DNA of 35,495 nt from Ardenticatenaceae bacterium. Lineage in GTDB: Bacteria; Chloroflexota; Anaerolineae; Promineifilales; Promineifilaceae. Numbering within the stretch: position 1 is the stretch's first letter; the number at the start of each line of letters is the position of its first letter. The DNA is taken from assembly GCA_020634315.1 (NCBI GenBank), contig JACKBV010000039.1, positions 1 through 35,495 on the forward strand, read 5' to 3'. The position numbers were made by a program, and so were the translations under genes. Of the stretch, positions 24,313-31,325 are shown piece after piece. Under the pieces are notes generated by a model. The model was not told the DNA's origin. It saw only the letters and a program-made list of their open reading frames with translations, and searched no databases.

Positions 24313-26717
24313 ACGCTTCTCCTCGTCACAATGCGATCCAAATCGCGCACGAAGCGATTCAGACCATAGGCATAACTATCCAGGTAATCTTGGGCGATGA
24401 GAACGGCCGTATCCATCTCGCCCACAGCTTCCAACTGTGCCACGTGCGGGCGGAAATCACGCAGCGTCAACATCATCACTCCGGCGGCATCTGTCATCAC
24501 GCCCCAGGCCAGCGTCTTTTTCTCGTTGTCATCCTTCGCCGTGATGAAGCGGGAAAGGGTACTGCTGCGCACTACCGCACCGACATTGGAAAAAACTTCG
24601 CGTCCGCGAATCATGTCATTAAGCACATCAAAGCGGCTGGGAATCTGATTTAAGATGCGCTGCAAGGGGCGCGGCAGATGGGCGAGTAACTTAATCGTGC
24701 CCACACTGGCGCTCTCTCCGGACATGGCAATATCTTTAACACGGCTCATCATCTCGCCAAATCCGGCCAGCGTGCCTAAATATTCCGGTTGTAACTGCTC
24801 AAACGATTCGCGTGCCAGGCGACGTTTGCGCCGCCCTCGCTCATTTTCGCTTTGATCTAGGATCTCCAATGCTTGCCGGTGCATTTGCAGCAGGCCAAGG
24901 TGTGTCAGCGGTACTTCAAATGTCATCGGAAATACACGGTCTTGTGGGTGGCGCTGGCTGGCGTCCACCGGAATTAAAATGGCCGGATTCTGGCTGCTGC
25001 TTTCCAGAGCGGCCAGGGCGCTGCGTCCCGCTGCCTGCGTCGTCCGATTTTGTGTCAATGTTTGTAGGCGCTGCACAAGGCTGGGCGGCGGCGCATAGGT
25101 GACGGCATGGATGGCGCGATACAACACCAGCAAGTCGTTGACCGTGAGCTGTAACAGGTCGCTGCGCTGCTTGAATTTGCGGCGCAGGCTTAAGATCGCG
25201 TCGAGCTTGATGGCGCTCGTTTCTACACACACTTCGGTGGCGATGCGCGGCATCGCCATGATGCGGGCATGGTCGGCCGGGGAGATGTGCAGGAGGGGGG
25301 AAAACGGCCGTGCCTGTCCTGGCTGCTGCGCGGGCAAGGTGTGCAAATAAGCGGCCCAGGAGAGCGCTTCGTTGGTCATGATCTCGGCCAGCGCCGCACC
25401 CCAGGCGCCATCAAAAAAGATGTGCGATTGGTCGAAAACGAAGCTGTCGCCTGTCGTGAAAATGGTCAACGGGTGATCGCCGACGCTGCGTTCTGCCTGC
25501 CGCAGTAAGCCCAATGGCAGGCGGCGCGGGCGTGGATCGGCGTTTAGCCAGACGGGCGCGAGGCGTAGTTGGGCTAATTCTTGTTGCAATGCGGGGTCTA
25601 ATTCGGCGCGGATGGCGGCAACGGCCGTTCTGCGCACACGCGTCAGGATTTCTAGCTGGGCCGGTGGTGTGGCTGCCGGGTGGGCCAACAACGTGGCTAT
25701 TTGTTCGCGGAGGATGCGCCAATCAATTGGGCGGTTGCTGCCGGGGCTGCAAGCTGGCAGCAGGTAGTAATGTCCCTGGTAAATGAGGCCGACGTGTGCT
25801 TGCTCCAGGGGAATGGGTGTGCGCGTTTCGGCATAAGCGCCCGGTTCGAGGTAAGCGAGAATGCTCATCTGGCTTTGGTAGGCGGGCAAGTCGCGGGAAA
25901 CGGCCGTTTGCACACGCTGCTTCCACGCTTGCAAAATGGTGTCGGGCAGATCGCGCATGGCTTCGATCAAAAATTGGTCGAATTTTTGGCGGCGGTAGGT
26001 TGGGTAATCGTCGCGGGGGTTGGCATCGTGTCCACGCTGGTAGGGACGCTGTTTTTCCCAGGCGCGGTAGAGGTTGGTGAAGCGGGCCGCGTCGGGGGTG
26101 TCGGCGGTGATGTCACATAAAACGGCCGTGTACACGCGTTCGCGCCATTCGTTTTCTAGCAGGGTGGGGTATTGATGCAGGGTGTAAACGGCCGTCATCA
26201 CCCAGGCTGTCAGGCGGTCTACCAGAGCGAGCTGCACCCCATTTTGCCGCAGCCGCGTGTCAAAGCCATGAGTTTCGTTGGCGTGACGTGCCGTATCATC
26301 GCGCAGTGCATAATCCACGTAAAACTGCCACGTCCCTTCAGGAAATGATGCTTCCGGGTCTTTGCCTGCCAACTGCATCAATTTTTGGTATGCCCAAATG
26401 ATCGCTGCCGGTCCGGCGAAGAACGCGCCATAGACGGCACGCTCACGCAATGCCTGTTCGACGCCACGAAACAGCAAGCCGATGTCTCGCTGCACCATTT
26501 TCAGGGGCATTTTGCGTTCGGAGAGCCGCAGCATCCCGTTTAGAATGACGCCGGGCACGTTACCGGCCGGGGCGACTCTGGCAATCAAATCCACGGCCGC
26601 ATCAATTTCCGGCAGTGACATCGATGATAAATCTTGCACTTCCGGTTTGTGGGCAATGGTTCGCAACTCGTTGCCAGTTAACAGGCTGGCATTGTCATAC
26701 AGCTCTTGCGCATCCAT
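24309..26717 (-). CDS. 802-aa protein of unknown function with an HxxxDG acyltransferase-like motif
   Basis: I do not recognise the family with certainty. The protein is largely helical in its first 350 residues. Residues 421-446 read TTGDSFVFDQ then SHIFFDGAWGAALAEI: His432 and Asp436-Gly437 form an HxxxDG motif, as in CoA-dependent acyltransferases (carnitine/choline acyltransferases, chloramphenicol acetyltransferase, condensation domains), and the upstream DSFVFDQSH and C-terminal extent favour a carnitine/choline-acyltransferase-like fold. No signal peptide or membrane helix is evident. It overlaps the tandem-kinase gene by 4 bp and heads that operon, so it may be a partner or substrate of the kinase. 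ATG 26717 is the first in-frame start; no strong Shine-Dalgarno. Confidence 0.6.
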   Translation of the reverse strand: MDAQELYDNASLLTGNELRTIAHKPEVQDLSSMSLPEIDAAVDLIARVAPAGNVPGVILNGMLRLSERKMPLKMVQRDIGLLFRGVEQALRERAVYGAFFAGPAAIIWAYQKLMQLAGKDPEASFPEGTWQFYVDYALRDDTARHANETHGFDTRLRQNGVQLALVDRLTAWVMTAVYTLHQYPTLLENEWRERVYTAVLCDITADTPDAARFTNLYRAWEKQRPYQRGHDANPRDDYPTYRRQKFDQFLIEAMRDLPDTILQAWKQRVQTAVSRDLPAYQSQMSILAYLEPGAYAETRTPIPLEQAHVGLIYQGHYYLLPACSPGSNRPIDWRILREQIATLLAHPAATPPAQLEILTRVRRTAVAAIRAELDPALQQELAQLRLAPVWLNADPRPRRLPLGLLRQAERSVGDHPLTIFTTGDSFVFDQSHIFFDGAWGAALAEIMTNEALSWAAYLHTLPAQQPGQARPFSPLLHISPADHARIMAMPRIATEVCVETSAIKLDAILSLRRKFKQRSDLLQLTVNDLLVLYRAIHAVTYAPPPSLVQRLQTLTQNRTTQAAGRSALAALESSSQNPAILIPVDASQRHPQDRVFPMTFEVPLTHLGLLQMHRQALEILDQSENERGRRKRRLARESFEQLQPEYLGTLAGFGEMMSRVKDIAMSGESASVGTIKLLAHLPRPLQRILNQIPSRFDVLNDMIRGREVFSNVGAVVRSSTLSRFITAKDDNEKKTLAWGVMTDAAGVMMLTLRDFRPHVAQLEAVGEMDTAVLIAQDYLDSYAYGLNRFVRDLDRIVTRRSV

Positions 26718-26959
26718 AGTTTGGTCTTTGCTAAACTGTAGCAGGTAAGTCGAAGTGGCTTATCAGTTACAGTTTGTATTGTTGTACTACGTGGTACGAG
26801 CTTAATTATGCGTTGCCTATCGTTCTCTGTCGAATAGGAAATTGGCATTACTACCTAAAATTGCGCTTTGTCCGGTAGAATATGGGGGATTGTCATGATT
26901 ATCGGTGTTTGGTGGATATTAAGGTGTGGGGTGAGCCACCGACCGATTTACTAAGGAGC

Positions 26960-27017
26960 AACCTCCCGGAGGTTATTGATGGCAGGCTCGCCGCATGAGA
27001 CGAACCTCCGGGAGGCT
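26960..27017 (+). repeat. 58-bp paired inverted-arm element, copy 2
   Basis: Arms at 26960-26974 and 27003-27017 around a 28-bp loop. The loop ATG (26979) follows GGAGG by 7 nt and opens a 21-codon frame (starting MAGSPHETNLRE) that ends at 27044. It lies in a direct duplication with copy 3 at an offset of 145 bp (26943-27027 matches 27088-27172). Confidence 0.9.
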
Positions 27018-27053
27018 GTTTGTGGTATGCACCACCATGAATGAAAATCGTAG

Positions 27054-27092
27054 GTCGGATTGCTAATCCGACTATCGGATTAACAATCCGAT
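27054..27092. repeat. Two 19-bp TCGGATT-nnn-AATCCGA dyads 20 bp apart
   Basis: GTCGGATT-GCT-AATCCGAC (27054-27072) and ATCGGATT-AAC-AATCCGAT (27074-27092) each have perfect 8-bp arms; the outermost base pair differs between them but remains complementary. They lie between two paired-arm elements. Confidence 0.85.
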
Positions 27093-27104
27093 TTACTAAG
27101 GAGC

Positions 27105-27162
27105 AACCTCCCGGAGGTTATTGATGGCAGGCTCGCCACATGAGACGAACCTCCGGGAGGAT
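27105..27162 (+). repeat. 58-bp paired inverted-arm element, copy 3
   Basis: Arms at 27105-27119 and 27148-27162, 28-bp loop differing from copy 2 by a single base (CCACAT versus CCGCAT). Here the loop ATG (27124) is in frame with the acetyltransferase gene that starts at 27181, and would add 19 residues. Confidence 0.9.
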
Positions 27163-27180
27163 ATTTGCGAAGGAGCATCA

Positions 27181-28431
27181 ATGCGTGAGACACAACTTTT
27201 AACTGATGAACTTTTGGCGCAGTTTGTGACGATTACGGCCAATGCGTATCCGGGCATCAAACTGGTTACGGATGAGGAAAAAGAGCGCACGCGGGACCGC
27301 ATGGCGCAGTTGCAAAAGGGTGACGAGGTTCACTATTACGGCCTGGTTGAAGATGATGTTTTGTTGGGAGGGATGCGCTTTCACGATTACCGTATGAAAT
27401 TGCGCTCTGCCATGACGCTGGTCGGGGGTTTGGGTGGTGTTGCCGTTGACCTGGCGCACAAAAAGCAAAAGGTGGCCCGTGATATGGTGCAGTTCTTTTT
27501 GCAGCATTATCGAGAGCGGGGCGCATGCCTGACGGCGTTGTATCCTTTTCGTCCTGATTTTTACCGGCGCATGGGGTTTGGTTATGGCAGCAAAATGTCG
27601 CAGTATCGTGTGTCGCCAGCCAGTTTGCCGGCGCACGGTGATAGGATGGCGGTGTCGTTTTTGACGGATGCGGATAAGGCGGGGTTGAATGCGTGTTACG
27701 GCCGTTTCCTGGCACAAACCAACGGCCTCATGGAAAAACAAACCTATGCCTTGGATGGCATGTTCAAATCGCAAACGTTGAAGCTGGTTGGCTACAAATC
27801 TGCAGGGGAATTGCAGGGATACGCCTCGTTCGACTTCAAAATGCGCGAAGAGGGCAATTTTCTGTGGCAGGACATCATCATTCACGAACTGGTTTATGAG
27901 AACCGAACGGCGCTGGCGGCCTTGTTGGCTTTCTTGCACACGCAAGCGGATCAGGTTGACCGTATCGTCTTTAATACGCAAGATGATAATTTGCATTTCC
28001 TTTTTGGTGACCCGCGCAATGACTCAAACCACATCATTCCCAGTGTGTGGCATGAGAGCAACACGCAGGGCATTGGCATTATGTATCGGGTGATTGATGT
28101 GCCGCGCTTGTTCGCTGTGCTGGCAGACCATAACTTTAATGGGCAATCGTGCCGTTTTACGTTGTCGCTGGCCGACAGTTTGCTGCCGGAGAATGGCGGG
28201 GAGTATGGTGTGCTGTGTGTAAACGGCCGTATCACACTCACCGCCCCACAACCAGATGACGTTGTCGTCAGCATGGATATTGCCGAGTTTTCATCTTTGA
28301 TCACCGGCGCGATTGGCTTCAATGAGTTGTACCAGTTCAACCTGGCAGATATTTCTGATGTCAATCTTCTGGAAACTATCAATCAACTTTTCTGGACAGC
28401 ACAAAAGCCGCTCTGTCTAACCTCTTTTTAA
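27181..28431 (+). CDS. Eis-family GNAT acetyltransferase with SCP2-like C-terminus
   Basis: Likely transfers an acetyl group from acetyl-CoA to an amine. The 416-aa length and layout match the Eis family: an N-terminal GNAT domain (residues 1-150) with GGLGGVAVDLAHKKQKVARDMV as the acetyl-CoA loop and YPFRPDFYRRMGFGYG; a second GNAT-like domain (about 155-295); and a sterol-carrier-like C-terminal domain (about 300-410). The C-terminal carboxylate (LTSF) is typical. ATG 27181 has AAGGAG 7 nt upstream and is preferred; ATG 27124 inside the preceding repeat would add 19 residues. The substrate is unknown. A terminator follows. Confidence 0.9.
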   Translation: MRETQLLTDELLAQFVTITANAYPGIKLVTDEEKERTRDRMAQLQKGDEVHYYGLVEDDVLLGGMRFHDYRMKLRSAMTLVGGLGGVAVDLAHKKQKVARDMVQFFLQHYRERGACLTALYPFRPDFYRRMGFGYGSKMSQYRVSPASLPAHGDRMAVSFLTDADKAGLNACYGRFLAQTNGLMEKQTYALDGMFKSQTLKLVGYKSAGELQGYASFDFKMREEGNFLWQDIIIHELVYENRTALAALLAFLHTQADQVDRIVFNTQDDNLHFLFGDPRNDSNHIIPSVWHESNTQGIGIMYRVIDVPRLFAVLADHNFNGQSCRFTLSLADSLLPENGGEYGVLCVNGRITLTAPQPDDVVVSMDIAEFSSLITGAIGFNELYQFNLADISDVNLLETINQLFWTAQKPLCLTSF

Positions 28432-28434
28432 GCG

Positions 28435-28469
28435 AAAACGCCACCGGCGCATCAACCGGTGGCGTTTTT
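28435..28469 (+). terminator. Intrinsic terminator after the Eis-like gene
   Basis: A perfect 13-bp stem (AAAACGCCACCGG at 28435-28447, its complement at 28456-28468), 8-nt loop and a run of five T. The A-rich 5' side means it could also end the tRNA transcript from the other strand. Confidence 0.92.
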
Positions 28470-28473
28470 GGGA

Positions 28474-28545
28474 TACCCTCGCCGGAACTCGAATCCGAAT
28501 CTACCGCTTAGGAGGCGGTTGCTCTATCCATTGAGCTACGAGGGC
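28474..28545 (-). tRNA. tRNA-Arg, anticodon CCT
   Basis: A full cloverleaf is visible on the minus strand: 7-bp acceptor stem (GCCCTCG with CGAGGGT), D arm GCTC-AATGGATA-GAGC, anticodon stem ACCGC/GCGGT with loop CTCCTAA (anticodon CCT, reads AGG), 4-nt variable loop and a T arm with TTCGAGT. CCA is not encoded. It has no tRNA neighbours and no sign of an integrated element at its 3' end. Confidence 0.97.
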
Positions 28546-28603
28546 AAGCCTGACCCTTATTGTAAGGATGCAGGCTTGCTCTGGCAAATTGTGAGGGGAA
28601 TGA

Positions 28604-28936
28604 TTACGGCCGTATCACGCGATCGGCCGTTGCCATGATTTGTACTGTGCCATCCATCCCGCCGACTTCGCCAATTTGCAGCAGATGGCGGCGGTTATGA
28701 TGGTCGAGACACGTGCCGCAGGTGACGATGCGTGCGCCGCGTGCGGCCAGTTTTTCCAGGCTGCCCAACACCGGGCTGCCTTCAGTGGTCAGGAAAATGC
28801 CATTGTTGACGCAGCCAACGACGTCAACCGGCACATCGGAATCGGCCAGTTTTTCCAGGAAAATCGCCAATAATTTACGCCCTAAGTCAGGGTCGCCTTC
28901 GCCCATTTTGTCTGTATTCAAATATAAAAAATTCAT
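28604..28936 (-). CDS. DsrE-family protein, YedF C-terminal-domain-like
   Basis: A small cytoplasmic protein of 110 aa. ATG 28936 (MNFLYLNTDKMGEGD) has GGAGC about 7 nt upstream and matches DsrE-like N-termini; a longer frame has no support. The pattern DKMGEGDPDLGRKLLAIFLEKL plus VTCGTCLDHH resembles the C-terminal half of YedF proteins linked with selenium or sulfur transfer, where the two Cys of CGTC may be functional. The TusA-like N-terminal half of full YedF is absent, and no selenium genes are seen nearby, so the role is open. Confidence 0.8.
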   Translation of the reverse strand: MNFLYLNTDKMGEGDPDLGRKLLAIFLEKLADSDVPVDVVGCVNNGIFLTTEGSPVLGSLEKLAARGARIVTCGTCLDHHNRRHLLQIGEVGGMDGTVQIMATADRVIRP

Positions 28937-29000
28937 GATTGCAGCTCCTTGTTTTGCATGTATCGTCCCCATTATGACAATTAATCATGGCTGTGCCACT

Positions 29001-29981
29001 CTACTGATGGCCCAACACAGGATGTGGCCGATAAGGTTCTTCCAGGTAGGTGATTTCTTCTGCGGTGAGGGTGAGGGTAACGGCCGTTACCGCTTCTTCT
29101 AACTGGTACATCTTGCTTGCGCCAATGATTGGTGCTGTTAGACCCGGCTTGTGCAGCAGCCATGCCAGCGCTACCTGTGCCGGTGACACGCCATGCTGCT
29201 TTGCCAACTCAACAACCCGTTCCACTACATCAAAATCAACGGATTCGTAATACATGTGATGTGCAAACTCATCAGAGCGTGCGCGTGTCGTCTCACCTTC
29301 CCCTTTGCGCTGCCGATTACCTGCCAGGAAACCACGCGCCAGCGGACTCCAGGGAATCAACCCCACGCCTTGATCCTGGCAAAGCGGCACCATCTCACGC
29401 TCTTCCTCCCGATAAACCAGATTCCAATGATTTTGCATGGACACAAAACGCGTCCAACCATGCTGCTCTGCCACATGCTGTGCTTTGGCAAACTGCCAGG
29501 CAAACATGCTCGACGCGCCGATGTACAAAGCCTTGCCTGCTTTTACCACATCATGCAGCGCCTCCATCGTTTCGGCGATGGGTGTGTTGTAATCCCAGCG
29601 ATGAATCTGGTAGAGGTCTACATAGTCGGTGCCCAGCCGCCGCAGCGAATTGTCGATGGCTTCCATGATGTGTTTGCGCGACAGACCGCCACCGTTTGGC
29701 CCTTTGTTGATGGGAAAGTAAACCTTGGTGGCGATGACGACTTCGTCACGATTGGCAAAGTCACGCAGCGCCCGTCCCGTAACTTCTTCGCTGACGCCGA
29801 GAGAGTACATATCGGCCGTGTCAAAGAAATTGATTCCCAGTTCCAATGCCCGCTTGATGAAGGGGCGGCTGCTTTCCTCGTCCAATACCCAATCGCGCCA
29901 TTGTGGTGTGCCGTAGGTCATCATGCCCAGGCAGATACGCGACACTTTTAACCCTGTTTGTCCTAAATTGATGTATTCCAT
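29001..29981 (-). CDS. Aldo/keto reductase
   Basis: An NADPH-dependent oxidoreductase of the YajO/IolS/voltage-gated-channel beta-like group. Start 29981 (MEYINLGQTGLKVSRICLG) has GGAGG 6 nt upstream; longer frames overlap a regulatory dyad. The 326-aa barrel has the catalytic tetrad: Asp and Tyr in FFDTADMYSLG, Lys in VIATKV and His in YQIHRWD. The cofactor loop IPWSPLARGFLAG and PIIGASK are present. The substrate cannot be predicted. The gene is divergent from the tandem alanine-dehydrogenase-like pair. Confidence 0.93.
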   Translation of the reverse strand: MEYINLGQTGLKVSRICLGMMTYGTPQWRDWVLDEESSRPFIKRALELGINFFDTADMYSLGVSEEVTGRALRDFANRDEVVIATKVYFPINKGPNGGGLSRKHIMEAIDNSLRRLGTDYVDLYQIHRWDYNTPIAETMEALHDVVKAGKALYIGASSMFAWQFAKAQHVAEQHGWTRFVSMQNHWNLVYREEEREMVPLCQDQGVGLIPWSPLARGFLAGNRQRKGEGETTRARSDEFAHHMYYESVDFDVVERVVELAKQHGVSPAQVALAWLLHKPGLTAPIIGASKMYQLEEAVTAVTLTLTAEEITYLEEPYRPHPVLGHQ

Positions 29982-30015
29982 GCTGCTTGACCTCCATTTA
30001 GCCTTTTTTGAAGGG

Positions 30016-30071
30016 AATCTCCTTGAGGGTTGTTCCGGGTGATGGACTTGTGGTGATACCCTCAGGAGATT
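30016..30071. promoter_or_regulatory. Dyad in the divergent promoter region before the aldo/keto reductase
   Basis: AATCTCCTTGAGGGT (30016-30030) and ACCCTCAGGAGATT (30058-30071) are inverted copies with one extra base in the first, separated by 27 bp. They begin 35 bp upstream of the reductase start. A two-site operator or an RNA hairpin in the reductase leader are both possible. Confidence 0.55.
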
Positions 30072-30100
30072 TGCCATACTCGTGAAGCCTCTTTTGGGTA

Positions 30101-30109
30101 TGATATACT
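30101..30109 (+). promoter_or_regulatory. Possible extended -10 promoter for the tandem dehydrogenase-like genes
   Basis: TGATATACT has the TG-n-TATAAT-type extended -10 form, 92 bp before the start at 30201. No good -35 box is at standard spacing, which extended -10 promoters tolerate. Confidence 0.4.
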
Positions 30110-30200
30110 AAACGGTGTGACGGCCGTTTACAAATTTTGATAGCAGGCCATCGTGGCCGGTTTCCAACCGCGCCACCGTAGTCAAGCAACAAGGTGAAAG

Positions 30201-31322
30201 ATGAAAACAAAATTAAAGATTGGATTGCCCCAGATGCGTCAGGAGCCGGGTGAACGCCGCGCGTTTTTGCCCAGTTTCGTCGCCCGCCTGGTGCGGCGTG
30301 GCGCAGATGTGGCTCTGGAAACAGGTTATGGTGCAGGCCTTGGCCTGACTCCCGACGATTATCTGCGTGTTGCGCCAACCGCGCGTTTTGTCACGCATGC
30401 CGAGGCATACCGGCAAGATTATGTACTGGTGCTGCGTTATCCCAGTGAAACAGAACTGCGTTTGATGCAGTGTGACGCGTGTCTTATCTCCATGGTGCAT
30501 TTTCCCACACGACCACGGCGTGTGGCGCTGCTGCGCGAACTAGGATTGGAAACCATTTCCCTCGATTCGATTAAAGATGACTCTGGTCGCCGCTTAATTG
30601 AAAATTTACGCGCGGTGGCTTGGAATGGTGTGAAAGTAGCGATGGAAACGTTAGCGACCATCTACCCTCCTCCTGGCTTTACCAATTTACAGCGACCGCC
30701 CATCCGCGTGACGCTGCTTGGCGTGGGGGCTGTTGGTGTTCATGTCGCGCAGGCAGCTATTCGTTATGGGGATGATGCGGTGCGCCGCGAAATGGCAGCC
30801 AGTGGTGTACCAGGGGTGCAGTTAACTGCCGTTGACTATGACCTGACCAATCACCACAATCGAATGCGTGACATCCTGACACAGACAGATTTATTGGTCG
30901 ATGCCACTCAGCGTCCTGATGCCAGCCGCCCCGTTATCTCCAATGATTGGATTGCTTATTTGCCATCCCACGCTGTGTTGCTCGATTTGTCTGTTGACCC
31001 TTACAATTGCCAGACAAGCCCCATGCAAGTGAAAGGAATCGAAGGCGTGCCACATGGCAACCTCGATCAATACGTCTTTGCTCCAGATGATCCGGCTTAC
31101 GCAGCAGTTCCCGCCTGTGTGCCGACTGCGTACCGCCGCTATGCTGTCTCTTGTTATTCCTGGCCGGGTGTTTACCCGAAGGCGTGCATGGAAGTGTACG
31201 GCCGTCAACTGCAACCTATTTTCCGTACCCTCATTCGCAAAGGGGGGATTGGTAATATTGATAAAAACGGCCGTTTCTTTGAACGCGCCATCAGCAGAGC
31301 ACAGCTATCAAACTGGAGATAA
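30201..31322 (+). CDS. Alanine dehydrogenase/PNT-like protein, first of tandem paralogues
   Basis: The 373-aa protein follows the alanine dehydrogenase/saccharopine dehydrogenase fold. Residues 1-145 resemble the AlaDh/PNT N-terminal domain (RQEPGERRAFLPSFVARLVRRG, then ETGYGAGLG). A Rossmann motif LLGVGAVGVHVAQ follows near residue 170. At the positions of the B. subtilis AlaDH active site, His100 (SMVHFPTRP) is kept but the catalytic Lys is replaced by Arg79 (VLVLRYP). Substrate therefore unknown; probably an amino-acid or opine-type NAD(P) oxidoreductase. ATG 30201 has AAGGTG 6 nt upstream. The gene next in line, 3 bp away, is a paralogue. Confidence 0.72.
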   Translation: MKTKLKIGLPQMRQEPGERRAFLPSFVARLVRRGADVALETGYGAGLGLTPDDYLRVAPTARFVTHAEAYRQDYVLVLRYPSETELRLMQCDACLISMVHFPTRPRRVALLRELGLETISLDSIKDDSGRRLIENLRAVAWNGVKVAMETLATIYPPPGFTNLQRPPIRVTLLGVGAVGVHVAQAAIRYGDDAVRREMAASGVPGVQLTAVDYDLTNHHNRMRDILTQTDLLVDATQRPDASRPVISNDWIAYLPSHAVLLDLSVDPYNCQTSPMQVKGIEGVPHGNLDQYVFAPDDPAYAAVPACVPTAYRRYAVSCYSWPGVYPKACMEVYGRQLQPIFRTLIRKGGIGNIDKNGRFFERAISRAQLSNWR

Positions 31323-31325
31323 GCA

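Larger units (their letters stand above)
26718..27180. other. Divergent intergenic region with second repeat island
   Basis: This 463-bp gap between the minus-strand kinase operon and the plus-strand acetyltransferase gene has no convincing gene. 26718-26940 is AT-richer and probably holds both promoters; a 14-bp near-palindrome GTACTACGTGGTAC at 26784-26797 could be an operator. 26943-27180 is repeat-derived: two 58-bp elements within a 145-bp tandem duplication and two dyads between them. Confidence 0.75.

Noticed and set aside
28510..28520. The tRNA anticodon-arm CCTCC as a relative of the CCTCCCGGAGG repeat arms
   Set aside because: The match is only five bases and is explained by the tRNA-Arg(CCT) anticodon arm.
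28474..28545. tRNA-Arg as an integration site for a mobile element
   Set aside because: No integrase and no duplicated tRNA 3' end nearby; genes on both sides are ordinary chromosomal genes.
29982..30077. Extended N-terminus for the aldo/keto reductase
   Set aside because: The extra residues are basic and unlike the family; GGAGG sits correctly before 29981 and the extension covers an inverted repeat.
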